NCBI RefSeq assembly: GCF_027595985.1
Contig: NC_073313.1
Location: 103,527,552-103,591,551 of the forward strand
DNA from: Sorex araneus
Taxonomy: Eukaryota; Chordata; Mammalia; Eulipotyphla; Soricidae
Length of the DNA: 64,000 nt
Direction of reading: 5' to 3'
Positions 1-11,129 of this stretch are shown here, one piece after another. The notes beneath the pieces were generated by a model that saw nothing but the letters and a program-made list of their open reading frames with translations, was not told the DNA's origin and did no database searches. The translations under genes and the position numbers were made by a program. The stretch's first letter is position 1, and each line of letters opens with the position of its first letter.

Positions 1-261
1 GATATAGTTTCAGTGACAGGAGTGTTTGCATATATTTATTGTGGGGTGTGCGTTTCTGTGTTCTTAGGGCTATAATAAATCTGATAATGTGGTACTAAAC
101 TTCATCAACCTGTTCTAGACTTTATAAAGAGATCCCTGTTGTTACATAAGATTTATTAGAGTTTTCTTTCATTTTGTAGTTTAATTTTCATAGTTCATTA
201 TAGTTTTACTAATTAAGTTTTGTGAAAAAGATCATTACCAGAAGTAATCCATAATTATGTT

Positions 262-345
262 AGCCAGGTAAGTACCTCACTGGAAGTTCATGCTTTGCCT
301 ATATAAGGCCCTGGGTTTGATTCTTGGCAACAACTTCACACACAC
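262..345 (+). mobile_element. tRNA-Ala-type SINE fragment
   Basis: GGCCCTGGGTTTGATTCTTG resembles the B-box part of an ID-like element and is followed by a CA-rich end. Confidence 0.45.
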
Positions 346-899
346 AACACACACAAACAGAAAGATACACACACAACCTTTCATCTTTTGAAAGCGTTTT
401 TCATTTAAAAGGCTTCTTTTACTACTTAATGAGCTGTTTGCTTATCCCTTGGTGACTAAAGAATTGGTTATATGATTGGGATTCCTTTTGCTTAGCACTC
501 TTTGAGAGTATAGGATATCATTTACACGTTAATGATATTTATTCACAAGTAAATAAATAATCATTATTTGTAAAGATAGAACTTCCTATTTGTAAAAAAA
601 AAGTTTGGTATATACAATAGCTATAACTGCCACTAACTGTTAACAGCATTATCCTCATATTACTGGTAGATATGGTAATGAAATTGACTTATGGAAACTT
701 TAGAATACTAGGACATCGAGGGTTCATAAATTTCTTCCTATTGAACAATTTTTGAAGATATTTTTATTGAGGTACTGTAATTTGCAAAGTTATTCATAGC
801 ACCCAATTTTACAATCAGCCATGGTCAAATTCTATGTGTACAATTTTCCCAGCATCAGTCCCATCACCAGTATCAGAGACCACTCCCGCCTGGGTTCTG

Positions 900-985
900 G
901 GACTGAATGAGGTGCCAGGGACAGAACTTGGGTTGGCTGCATTGCAAGGCAAGCGCTGTAACCACTGTCCTATCACTCTGGCTCC
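900..985 (-). mobile_element. SINE fragment
   Basis: tRNA-like head only, ending TATCACTCTGGCTCC. Confidence 0.7.
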
Positions 986-999
986 AGAAAACGCCCATT

Positions 1000-1068
1000 G
1001 CATGGGCTGGGAATCAAACCCGACCTCCTGTGTGGCAGGCAAGAATTCTCCCACTGAACCACCCATGC
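1000..1068 (-). pseudogene. tRNA-Gly(GCC)-like sequence, probably a pseudogene
   Basis: On the minus strand it folds as a tRNA with a perfect 7-bp acceptor stem (GCATGGG/CCCATGC), the TGGTTCAGTGG D arm and an anticodon loop CTGCCAC that carries GCC. The anticodon stem has one C-A mismatch, the T stem has one mismatch and one wobble, and the variable region is one base short. This argues for a pseudogene or a tRNA-derived repeat. It abuts a SINE fragment at 900-985. Confidence 0.7.
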
Positions 1069-1089
1069 ATCTTCTGAATGATTTTTGAC

Positions 1090-2600
1090 ACAAGCTGTAT
1101 CACGTGAGGCAAACTGATAAATGTAAAAGATTCGATTACTAAAAATGCTATATTTGATGAGTAGAACACAGAGGCTGCGTACCTGACATGTCAGAGCATG
1201 ATATGTAACTTTGTCCTATTTTAGTAGATGAAATGCTTTAAGCAAGATGAAAAGTATCAATGGCATGTCATTGAAAAAGATATTAAACATTATATGGACT
1301 TGTGTTCCCCCTGGGAGAAAACCCTAATCCAAGACAAGGAAGACTATGTAAAACCTTGTGACATGCTAAGGCTAAACATTTTGGAACTGACCACTATAGA
1401 CTTTGACATGGAAAACACAACCTATTGAGGTAAAATGCGTATACTCTAACTATATTCAAGTCATCAAACTCAGTGGCAACAAGGCATGTATGGGATTAAA
1501 TATTGACTAGTGAAAAAAAAGAGGACTCTAGGTGAAATAGGATCTAGGTGAGGGATAATGGAACAAGCTCAGTTTACTTTTAATGAAGAATGAATGGTTT
1601 TTCAGAAAATGAAAAATGACTCAGAGAGATTGGAAGGAGGAAAGGTAAGGGTAAACAAAGGGAATCTACTTTGATAATATAATAAAACTTTGATAATAGC
1701 ACTCTATTATACAGCCCCAATACTTAATGTTGGAGAATATTAACACTCAATGGAGAAAAGGCATATTTTGTAATTTTACTTCAAATGGCTTTCCAATTTT
1801 ACATATGGAAAGTCAGAGAGAGCCTCTTTGAATACATATAGACCCCAAAACTTATGGAAATTTTCTGAGTGAAGTCCTAACTTTACATTTTGGATCTTGA
1901 AAGAAGGCTGTACCAAATTTACAACTAGCCAATAGGAATAGGAATGCCAGTGAATAATACACAGGCATTTCCCATGGGAGAGAAATTGCCCTACTACACA
2001 GTGATCAATGAGGACTTTTGAAATATATAATAAAATGTGAATTTAGACAAATAATCATAATTGTCCTCTACTAACAGGGAATCTAGAAATGACAGGATCA
2101 TCACTTCTAGGTATCACTTGTCTATGACACTACCAGTTATGTAGGCATTGAATGATTCTTCCAGTAAGATTTAATAAATACTTTTGTGATGATTCCTGAT
2201 TTATTTTGCAACCAACCTGTACCATAACCATTTGTGATGTATGTTGATACGATTCAATCACCTTGTATAAAAAAATCATGTAGTAATAAAATGTATTTGG
2301 GAATTGGCTAAAACCTCCTCAAGAGGTGATGCCAATGGAGAATGATTGACCTGAGAAAGACTTTGGTTTAGTTTGTTACTATATTAAATATATCTGTATA
2401 AGTGTATCACAAAGGAAAAGTGATCATAGATAATTAAATATGAAGATGTTTGTAATGATCCTAAAGCCTGGAAGAATTGCTTCTTAGAGACTATTTTCAG
2501 CCTTCATTGGCTTTTACAAATATTAGAATTTTTTTATTGTAACATACTTATAAAAAACCTTAGCAACTATGATTGTTTTGTTGGTGGAGGACTGGAACAG
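1090..2600. other. RNF128 intron, nothing recognised
   Basis: AT-rich unique-looking sequence. An open frame at 1228-1428 (with CSPWEKTLIQDKEDYV) has no family I recognise and no flanking splice sites that make it convincing. 1-260 and 346-880 are likewise unannotated. Confidence 0.6.
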
Positions 2601-2619
2601 TGTGGCCCAAACCTATATG

Positions 2620-2890
2620 GCCCAAAAGACTACTAGAACTCAGCAGTCAAGGATGCTTACCTTGCATGTGTAATACCTCAGTTCAAACCCAGCTGGTGGG
2701 TTTGAACATTGCCTCCTGAGCCCCATAGCATGTAACCTCCAGCATCACCAGGCCAAGATGCCCACTTTGCTAACCCAAGTATTGAGCCAACTGACTTCAG
2801 TTGACTGAGTGTCACTAGGAGTGGCCCTAATGCCCCCCGGGGACTATGTAGGAGCACTCCAGCCCTCCAAATAAAGATGGAAAAGATCAA
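2620..2890 (+). mobile_element. Old, diverged SINE region
   Basis: A head-like GGATGCTTACCTTGCATGTG and GTTCAAACCCAGC are followed by body-like sequence. Two copies may be nested. Confidence 0.5.
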
Positions 2891-3031
2891 GGGAATGTAT
2901 TTTAAGGAAAGAGATATCAGTAGATCTATTTGCTTACTCCTTAAGGGTCTCCCAAGAAAATATTACTGGCCCTCAGCCAATCCTGTGAATTTGGCCCTTG
3001 AAGTCTTTTTTCATCTTAGTAATTGATGCTG

Positions 3032-3288
3032 GACTGGAGCGATAGCATAGCAGGTAGGGCGTTTGCCTGGCATGCAGCAGACCCGGGTTTGATTCCTCCA
3101 TCCCTCTCGGAGAGCCCAGCAAGCTACCAAGAGTATCCCGACCATACGGCAGAGCCTGGCAAGCTACCTGTGGCATATTCAATATGCCAAAAACAGTAAC
3201 AACATAGTCTCACAATGGAGACGTTGCTGGGGTCTGCTTGAGCAAATCAATGAACAAGGGTACCACAGTGCTACAGTGCTACAGTGCT
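3032..3288 (+). mobile_element. Shrew SINE with RTE-derived tail
   Basis: tRNA-like head with A box (TAGCATAGCAGGTAGGGCG) and B box (GGGTTTGATTCC), the CTCTCGGAGAGCC body with two GGCAAGCTACC motifs, then the GAGACGTTGCTGG tail ending in GTGCTACA repeats. Confidence 0.93.
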
Positions 3289-3289
3289 T

Positions 3290-4510
3290 GATGCTAAATC
3301 ACTAAAATGTAACCATATTGTACCAACTTGCCATGGCTGCTTCACAGATGAGTAAGATTGATACGTTCCTGGATTCACTGTCTGGTTCCTGATGTTTCAG
3401 TAGGCCACACTGGATACTAGCAGGATTGCCCAGTGATAGCCCCATCTCTGAGCCTTGAACTTTCTCTCAGACTCAAATTGGTTCCCTAGCCTTAGGCAGA
3501 GATATGACCTTGTGATTTGAGTCTAAGGGATAGCACTCTTGTGTGGTCTCTGATGAGGAAGCATTAAGCTACATTAATTTCTTCAAATGTGTCCTTGACA
3601 TTAGAACATGACTGATGATATCTGCAGTATTTTCAGTTGCACTGGTTTCCCTGTTAGCAAAAGAAATGAACTGGAAAACTAAGCAGTGTCTGCATATTGA
3701 CATCTGTTCCTGTCTACATGTGAAAATTAGAGTCATTTAACAAAACCATTATTTTGGCGTTTGTAGAAGAAGAGCAGATTAAACAAGTTCTTGTTTGAGT
3801 AGAACCTGGCTTTATATAGTCTCTGACTTTCTTGTTGAACAGAAGGAAGTTTTTATGCTGGATCTCAGGATTTTTATATATTCTTTCCTTTGGGAATACT
3901 TTCATTCAAAACCCATTCAAAATACTATGTGTGGGATTTTAATTGGGAAGTTTCTTTCACTTATATATCTAAATAGCCACATGACTCAGACATTGATTTT
4001 GTTCCCAGGAATATATCTGAAGCAAAGAATTTCATTACTATAATTCATTTTAGTACTCTGTTCTATAAATACTGTGCCAAATTTTAATGAAAAAAGTTTA
4101 AGTGCTGATTTAAGTGAAGAAACATCTTGTTTGCTTATATCCACCCCTCCTTTTTCGCTGTTGTACACACTGTCCTTGTCAAGTCTGAATAAATGCTTAG
4201 TGTTATCATGTGAGTTCCAGTTAAAAACTGAACACCTTGCAATCAAACATCAGACTGACAAAATTGACACAACATCAGACTGAAATGTATATTTTATTTA
4301 ATTGCTTCTAAAAACAAATGAACTATCTTTGATTTCACTATAATTTAAAATCTAAATACTGAAATACAGATTAAGATTTTGGCCTGGCTTTGAATTTCAG
4401 CCCAAATCAGAACCAAAAGGAACAGACCTATATAATTGAAATTCATCAGGTACACAAGTGATATTAGCAGTCGAATAATTAGAATATTGATTAGGCTTCT
4501 GTTAAGAATA
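3290..4510. other. RNF128 intron, nothing recognised
   Basis: No repeat or coding signal seen. Overlapping short frames on both strands near 3800-4280 look like chance. Confidence 0.55.
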
Positions 4511-4517
4511 TTATTAT

Positions 4518-4671
4518 GATATTTTAGCCACACTCAGCAGTGCTCAGGGCTTTCTCCTGGCTCTGTGCTCAGAAATCACTTCTGACAGGCTCAGAAAACT
4601 ATATTTTGACCCAACTCAGGTCAGCCACATGCAGAGCACATGCCCTATCGACTATACTATCACTCTGGTCC
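4518..4671 (-). mobile_element. SINE, poly(A) type
   Basis: Old minus-strand copy ending TATCACTCTGGTCCC. Confidence 0.85.
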
Positions 4672-4719
4672 CTCTGCTAAGAAAGTGACCAAAATTATTT
4701 TTAAGTGAAATTAGGTAGA

Positions 4720-4990
4720 TTTATTTAAAGAATTTTTTTCACATTAGAGAAATGCAAAGGGAGAGAAAGAGAAAGATTCATGTTCAAGAGAGTACAGGGG
4801 CTTCTCTCAAGGGAAATAGCCAAGGGTGCATATCTCAAATTGAGATGTGGGCCAATCTCTGGAGTGGAGAATGACCCCCACATGGTCTTCCAAAGATGGT
4901 TTTATAGTAGGACTTCTTCCAGACTGCCCTAGCTTGAATTTCTTTGCATACAGAAACTTTTTGGACTCAGTCTTTAGCTGTACTGTCAAA
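4720..4990. repeat. Dispersed repeat of unknown class, copy 1
   Basis: An AG-rich start (GGGAGAGAAAGAGAAAGA) leads to TGGTTTTATAGTAGGACTTC and then TTTGCATACAGAAAC. The same order is found at 26330-26575. I do not recognise the family; an LTR fragment is one possibility. Confidence 0.5.
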
Positions 4991-5209
4991 TATACTTAAA
5001 CCATCTATCTCTTAAGACTAAAGTGTATGAGGGGAGAGGCCTTGGTATACAATACTTGCTTACAAGTCTTCTCCCAATCATAATAGTCAATTTAGGAGAA
5101 TTCAGGGATTGTATAATAACTAACAGAAATTTTTCTTATTTCTTTCATTTCTCTTCTTTGCAAGGAATGTTAAACCTTTCAAAGGCTTCTTTGCTATTAC
5201 ACAACAGAG

Positions 5210-5450
5210 GCAATGTACTATAATGGCAAGATCCTGGCCTTTAAAACCAGATAGAACCTGGGCTTGAACTGAATCACAGCTTTGCGACTAACAGCTGTCT
5301 GGACTTTAGTCAGGCTTCTAAACCCTCTCTTGTCTATAAAACTTGGGTATTAAAATGCCTATTCCACGTGGCTGTTAATGATTAAACAAGATGACATATT
5401 TCAAAAGCTTAGGGTTGAACCCAACACACTGTCCAGATCTAATATATGTC
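5210..5450 (+). mobile_element. MIR (ancient tRNA-derived SINE)
   Basis: AACCTGGGCTTGAACTGAAT, GACTAACAGCTGTCTGGAC and the CTATAAAACTTGGGTA and GATTAAACAAGATGA blocks follow the MIR consensus in order. Confidence 0.85.
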
Positions 5451-5459
5451 CTTTAAAAC

Positions 5460-5637
5460 AATGTTTCTCAACAGTTTTCTAACTGTGGCTCCCTTCTTCT
5501 TTTGATCCTCTGTCGTACCGGTTGACCCCCTAGTCGTGTGCTATCAGACCCTAGATAGGTGCTTTTAACTTGTGGCCCACTTGGGGATGTATCCTGGGGG
5601 TTCACGTGGAGCTATATGGCCCAATTGAAAAATGCTG
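5460..5637. mobile_element. Small hAT-like transposon (MITE)
   Basis: A 178-bp non-coding unit is flanked by perfect CTTTAAAAC repeats (5451-5459 and 5638-5646), which contain the 8-bp target duplication expected of hAT elements. The ends CAATGTTTCTCAA and, inverted, CAGCATTTTTCAA are imperfect terminal inverted repeats with 9 of 13 matches. It sits at the 3' edge of the MIR. Confidence 0.7.
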
Positions 5638-6130
5638 CTTTAAAACATTCTTTTCCAAATTTAGTAAAGCAGAGGATTTTAATGACTGAACTTGTGACTT
5701 AGATGAGAAAATTATGAAAAGATTTTCATTTTCTCAACCAACTGGTCACTACCAGCACATTAAAAACAAATGATTAAGGCCCCATCTTTCAGCTACTCAC
5801 ACAACAGAGTAAGGGGGAAGATATATAAATATTATAGTTATAAAATATGATAGGAAATGCAAACAATGTGCTGTTGGAATTTTTCTGCAAAAGCAAAATC
5901 TGATATGGTGGAGAGGCTTCAGTAAATCATATTCAATGTAATTTGTGTAAAAATAATATGGAAATATAAAATATAAATTTGCATAGAGTTTGCATTGGGT
6001 CATATTATTGTTAAATACCGAGACATGTTGTGCATTCAGCAATCTGTTTTAAATGATTACCTAAACATATTATTTAGTATAATCTACTTGGTCTTAAATT
6101 TATTCTCATGCTTCCTTAGTTTATTGTGGA

Positions 6131-6265
6131 GGCATCAAATGGCAGAACTCTGGGAACCAGGGTGACTCCAGGCAGTACTTGACGGTCCAGTTAGTTTCAG
6201 GGATAGAACCAAGACTTCACATGCACAAGGCATATCCCCTACCACTTGAGCCATATCCCTACATG
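6131..6265 (-). mobile_element. SINE fragment
   Basis: Diverged minus-strand copy with GGGATAGAACCAAGAC and CCACTTGAGCCATATCCC. Confidence 0.6.
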
Positions 6266-6299
6266 CCCCACCCTCATATATTTATTTTTATTTATTTTT

Positions 6300-6482
6300 A
6301 TTTTCTGGTTTTTGGGTCACATACCTGGAAGAGCTCAGGGAAATACTCCTGCCTCTTCACTCAGGAGTCATTCCTAACAGTGCTCAGGGGGCCATACAGG
6401 ATGCCAGGGGTAAAACCTAAGTCAGGTTTTACCTGTGTGCAGGGCAAGTACCTTACAAGCTGTACTGTGTCGCCAGCCCCAC
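6300..6482 (-). mobile_element. SINE, poly(A) type
   Basis: Minus-strand copy from TTTTTGGGTCACATACC to TGTCGCCAGCCCCA. Confidence 0.9.
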
Positions 6483-6768
6483 ATTTTCACTTTTAAAGAA
6501 ATGAATACACCTTAGAAATTCTCAGTTATCAGCGTGACAGTATTATTTTGAATACTAGTGGATGTTTTGAGAGTGGCCTTTATTTGAGTCTCCCTCCCTC
6601 TCTTTCCAGAAAGAAAACAGCTTTTCTATACTTTAAACTAAAGCTCAATGGAAGTATTATAAATCCTCACATTTCTTTCTAAACCATTTTTTAAATTTTA
6701 GGACTACTTTTTTAAACACTGCTTTGTGTTATGCTGCAAATCTTTTCGATATTTTTTTTTTCTTTTAG

Positions 6769-6985
6769 GAACCTCCCAGGAGGTTCTCAGAGGCCCAGAG
6801 GCCCCACAGGTAATTCTCGACCAACCAGGCTGGCAGTTCTATGCAAGGCCCCCAGGGTGCGATGCCTCTGGGACCCTGTGATGCTGAGGATAAAGGGTCC
6901 CCACCCTGGAGATACACTGGTCGTGCCCCAGGGTCCTCAGGGCCGCACCGCACCTGTGATGCCTGGGGGACCTTGTGCTTCTGGT
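6769..6985 (+). pseudogene. Degenerate collagen-like fragment
   Basis: A GC-rich island in AT-rich intron reads, in pieces across frames, as Gly-X-Y triplets: GSQ-RPR-GPT-GNS, GPQ-GAM, and GPQ-GRT-APV-MPG-GPC-ASG. Glycines are replaced mostly by residues reachable by one base change (Arg, Ala), and at least two frameshifts are needed to join the pieces. A pyrimidine tract with TTTTAG lies just before 6769 and GTAATC follows. It could be a displaced collagen exon or part of a processed copy. Chance periodicity of a GC-rich repeat is not excluded, and the minus strand also shows a short GPPGITG run. I cannot name a parent gene. Confidence 0.4.
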
Positions 6986-7059
6986 AATCTCACTGAAATT
7001 GTACACACACTGGGCATGCACCCTGACTTCTGTACTCTCCCCAGCCTGGTTGTTTTTGA

Positions 7060-7152
7060 TTGTTTCTTTGTATGGGGGCTGGGGGGGATGAAACTGAGGG
7101 CCTCGTACATTCCAGGACTGAGTTCTATTACTGAACCACCTCCCTGACCCTT
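7060..7152 (-). mobile_element. SINE head fragment
   Basis: TATTACTGAACCACCTCCC resembles an inverted head. Weak. Confidence 0.45.
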
Positions 7153-7223
7153 TTAGATCATTTAGGAGCCCTTCATAATCAAGAGCCTTCCTTAGAATCT
7201 TCTGGAACCTTAGATGTGCTTGT

Positions 7224-7440
7224 ATTTTTTTTTATTAAATCACCATGAGATGCAGAGTTGCAAAGCTGTTCATGGTCGGGTTTCAGTCATACAGTATTTC
7301 AACACTGATCCCTCCAATTGGTGTGTATTTCCTGCCACCAATGTCCCCAGTATCCCTTCCTGCTACTCTCCCTGTAGCCTGTCTCTATGGCTTGTATTTT
7401 TTTGTATAGTCCCCACTTTTTTTCTTTTGCAGGTAGCCTC
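7224..7440 (-). mobile_element. L1 3' end fragment
   Basis: Begins TTATTAAATCACCATGAGAT and has CAGTCATACAGTATT and CCACCAATGTCCCCAGTAT, the shrew L1 3' UTR pattern on the minus strand. Confidence 0.85.
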
Positions 7441-7499
7441 TACTCTTTTCATCAGCACAGACTGGCTATTGAGTTTAAAGCTTGTCTTTGACACCGTCC

Positions 7500-9170
7500 C
7501 TTAAATTAATTGAACTTAGTCTTGAACATGATTACATAAAATAATATATTAAGTATTCATGCCTAATAAATACATAAACTCTAACACTGGAAACTCAGGC
7601 ACTGTAACTAATGGCTTAAACAGGTAAACACTTTAGAGATATATCACCTCCTTATGAGAACATTTCCCCAACTGTGTTGAAGAGTTTGTTGCTATAACCC
7701 AAATCAGAAGTGTTTGAAATATTTCTTTAGAATGTGTAAAATGACTGTCAAAGACTTATCAGGCTTATCATCAATTGCTTTTTTTTTCTTACCACATTTG
7801 CTCTTGGATCAGTTTTTCTCACCATTTGATTTTTTCTCATTTTGGTACCTATATAGCTTGTATTCTATGTGCAAAGATCTCAGGGCCAGAATATTGTGGG
7901 CATACTGGTTGTTTACTGTACTAGCTAACCACAGTTTATCTGACCCTAAAATTCAAGGGTTGAAAGATCTTCAGATGGAAGCTGAGTAACAGATATTCAT
8001 ATTATAGAACTTTAGAATATGAGAAGCAGAGTTCTAGTACAGGTGCCAACAGCGAGAGACTCCAGGCTCTTTGGTTGGTCACTTGATATTTTTTTAAGAC
8101 TCCACATGCTTATAATTGAAAAGCTATATTATATCCTTAAGGAAAATCTTATGAGCCTTGAGAGAATAGATATTGGGTCAGAGAGCTGTAACAGTTGGTA
8201 GGACGCTTGCAGTTCATGCCAACCTAGGTCTTATCCCTGGCACCCCGTAAGATCTGCTGAGCACCACTAGGAGTTTTCCCTGGGCACAGGGCCAGAAATA
8301 AACCTAAAGTGCTTAGGTGTAACCTAAGACACCTCCCACCCCCAAAATATTTCAAGAGGTGTTAGGCTGTTCTCCTAAAACTTAAATGCTGCCGTAAACC
8401 AATTTCACTTCAGTGAAATAGAAAAAGTCATTAAATTATAAAATAGAAATATATGAAAGTAGATATATGGACTATATTATCCAAAGCTATGTTCAAGAAA
8501 GTAGACTACCAAAAAAAAAAAAGAAAGTAGACTACCTTGATATCAAGGAAAAGATACCTTGCCCTGAACTTTGGTGTTAACAACACTAACCAACTCTGAT
8601 ATTTTGAGCAAAGCTTTCTTCCTTTTTGGGCATCAGTTCTAAAGACCCTAAGTATACTTTGTTTCACTGTCACTCTATTATTTATGTGGCAAGGAACAAA
8701 ACTGAAGGGACAGTATTGATGCTCAAAATGAAGTACCCTTAGAGAATTTTTGTTATGTGTAAATTTACATTTCAATCCAAAGTGAGAATGAAAGGGCATT
8801 GATTTAACACATCTTTCCTTCTAAGGGCTAGGCTACAATAGTAACTATGTCAATTTTACTAACTTCTATTATTTGCTGATTAGAAAACAATAGTTTATCC
8901 TTTTCCGTGGTAGCAGTGTAGTAGTTTATCTAATAAACTTGGCATTAAACCATACATCTTTCATAGAATGATAACTACATAAAAGTAAGTTTGGGTGTTC
9001 AGGAGTTTCCCTAAACACCTATGTGTATACATAAATTATTTAATTCCTATATGTATTTGCCATAGATACTTAAACACTTATCACATGAACTTACTGTTAT
9101 TGCACTTATTAATGAATCATTTATATTTTCATTTGCTGAACGTTTTACTGAGAAAAGCTTCTTAAAAATT
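7500..9170. other. RNF128 intron, mostly unique
   Basis: Apart from the SINE at 8175-8347 I see nothing. 5650-6130 and 6500-6765 are also unassigned. Confidence 0.55.
8175..8347 (+). mobile_element. SINE, poly(A) type
   Basis: Head AGAGAGCTGTAACAGTTGG and body GAGCACCACTAGGAG, CTGGGCACAGGGCCAG. Confidence 0.8.
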
Positions 9171-9177
9171 CATAGTA

Positions 9178-9357
9178 CAGGGCTGGTGCAATAGTACAGC
9201 AGATAGGGTGTTTAACCTTGCATGTGGCTGACCTGAGTTCGGTCCCTGGAATCTCATATGGTCTCACATGGTCCTTCAAGCCTACCAGGAGTGGTCCCTG
9301 AGCCAGAGCAAGAAGTAAATCCTCAGCACAGTCGGGTGTGACCCCAAAACAAAAAGA
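9178..9357 (+). mobile_element. SINE, poly(A) type
   Basis: Nearly complete: AGGGCTGGTGCAATAGTACA to GGTGTGACCCCAAAACAAAA. Confidence 0.9.
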
Positions 9358-9514
9358 AATTCATAGCATGAGAATCCATATGGAGTAGAAATATGTACTT
9401 TTTCCACTATCGTCCAAAGTTTTTGTTCAAGAAGGTATGCAAACATAATATAGAAAAACTTATTAATCTGAGAAACTCTGCCCGATTATAAATGCGGTAA
9501 ATGTTATCTTTTTT

Positions 9515-9592
9515 TGCAGTGCCAGTGACAGAACCTATGGCCTGATACATATGAAGCATGCATTCTACTATTGAACAGTCTTCATTCCTAAG
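9515..9592 (-). mobile_element. SINE head fragment
   Basis: Diverged inverted head with CAGTGACAGAACCTATGG. Confidence 0.45.
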
Positions 9593-9616
9593 GCTGTCTT
9601 TTAAAATTCATCTATA

Positions 9617-9784
9617 GGACCAGAGGGGTCATCCATGGGCTGAATGCATGCTTTCCATACAGGAGGCCCAGACTTGATTGTGCCACTTGGTCCTGCAAAC
9701 ACTGCCAAAAGCAATCCCTGAGCACATAGCCAGGAATAACCCTCAAGTACCATCGATTTTGACCCCAAAAGCTAAAATAGAAGG
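9617..9784 (+). mobile_element. SINE, poly(A) type
   Basis: AGGACCAGAGGGGTCATCC to TTTTGACCCCAAAAGC. Confidence 0.8.
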
Positions 9785-9819
9785 AAAATAGGATAAAATA
9801 ATTTCTGTTGACTTTAAAA

Positions 9820-10045
9820 TATTTTTATTGAATTACCATGAGATACAGTTACAAAGCTTTTGTGTTTGAGTTTCAGTCATACAATGATTGAACACCCATC
9901 CCTCCACCAGTGTACACTTCCCACCACCAATGTCCCCAGTATACCACCCCCCCATCCCAGCTCTCCCTATGCCTCTCTGGCAGACAATTTCCCTCATGCT
10001 CTCTCTCTACTTTTGAGCATTATGGTTTGTAATTCTATATTGGAT
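9820..10045 (-). mobile_element. L1 3' end fragment next to an RNF128 exon
   Basis: Minus-strand L1 3' UTR: TTATTGAATTACCATGAGAT, CACCCATCCCTCCACCAGTG and GCATTATGGTTTGTAATTC. The RNF128 exon at 10148 starts about 100 bases on. Confidence 0.9.
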
Positions 10046-10147
10046 TTTACATGAGAAATATTTATACTCTTCTGAACCTCTTCTACCTTTTTCATCAAAT
10101 TTTTCTTGAAAATTATTTTTTCTAATATGTTATTCTTTTTATTACAG

Positions 10148-10219
10148 AGACAATTAAAGGCAGATGCTAAAAAGGCTATTGGAAGGCTTCAGCTGCGTAC
10201 CCTGAAACAAGGAGACAAG
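10148..10219 (+). CDS. RNF128: RNF128 coding exon: cytosolic linker after the transmembrane segment
   Basis: This exon encodes 24 residues, from RQLKADAKK to LKQGDK, with no split codons. It has an acceptor (...TTACAG) at 10146-10147 and a donor (GTGCAA) at 10220. In the family this basic, helical stretch joins the single transmembrane helix to the RING domain of RNF128 (GRAIL), an endosomal E3 ubiquitin ligase known for its role in T-cell anergy. The signal peptide, PA domain and transmembrane exons are not visible and should lie upstream of position 1. The next exon (14894) is in phase. An L1 3' end lies about 100 bases upstream. I recognise the protein with high confidence because all five exons together reproduce the C-terminal 184 residues of mammalian RNF128 almost without change. 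Confidence 0.96.
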
Positions 10220-10359
10220 GTGCAATTATGATTTTCTTAAAATATTACTTGGTTTAAAGAAACACACCAAGCTGTTGTTAAAACTGTTCTCCCAAAGTTT
10301 GCTTTTTATTGAAATTTATAAATCTTACTGACAGTTTTATCTGTGTAGTGCAGAATATA

Positions 10360-10790
10360 GGCTGAATAATGACCATCACCACTACGCCACAAGAAAGATA
10401 ATGATGCCCTAATCCCTGGATTGTTGCCTTATATGGCAAAAAGGACTTTGCAGATGTTATTAAGGTTCTTGAGGAGGGGAGATTGTCCTATGTTATCCAG
10501 GGAGGAAGAAAATGAATATTTCACTACAATAAATGAAAATAAAATGTGGCCATGGAAGCAAGATGTTAGGGTGATATAAAGCAAAGACTAAAGCCAAGGA
10601 ATGTGCACAGTCTTTAGAATTTGGAAAAGTTAAGGGATTCTCTCCTAAGTCTCTAGGATGAATGCGGTACTGCTAACAACTTGATTTTTAGACTTGTTGT
10701 CTAGAACAATGAGAATAAATTAGTTATTTTAGGCCACTGAATGCTGGTGGTTTGGTAGAGCTGCAATAGGAAACCAAGGAATCTTTTACT
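10360..10790 (+). mobile_element. Ancient MLT1-like (MaLR) LTR
   Basis: CCTAATCCCTGGATTG, CCTTATATGGCAAAAAGGAC, TTTGCAGATGTTATTAAGG, the AGCCAAGGAATG block and the final GCAATAGGAAACCAA follow the order of MLT1-class LTRs. It is old and diverged. Confidence 0.65.
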
Positions 10791-11129
10791 ACAACTTTGG
10801 TTAGGATCATCCTCAGATTTAGGATGGTTGAAAACTACCATTGATATGGAGCATCAGAATGCGACAGAACATACTGAAATACAACTGTAAATTATAGTAG
10901 CACCCAAACCTTTAAATATTGAGATATAACTCTTAAATATACCAGATCTGTGTGCTAAAAATTTGCAAAACACCAATGAAAGAAGAAATTTTAAAAAACA
11001 TAAATAAACATGGAGCTATACCCTGACCAGGGTCATGAGTCAGAAGACTCACTGCTGTCAGGAATTCCGTTTTTCCCCGGATGAATCTCTGGCCTCAGGG
11101 AAGTTTTAAAGAAAGTCCTATTGGAATTG

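Noticed and set aside
1228-1428. 66-residue open frame with CSPWEKTLIQDKEDYV
   Set aside because: No family recognised, no start or splice context and no neighbouring exon in phase. Kept only as a note.
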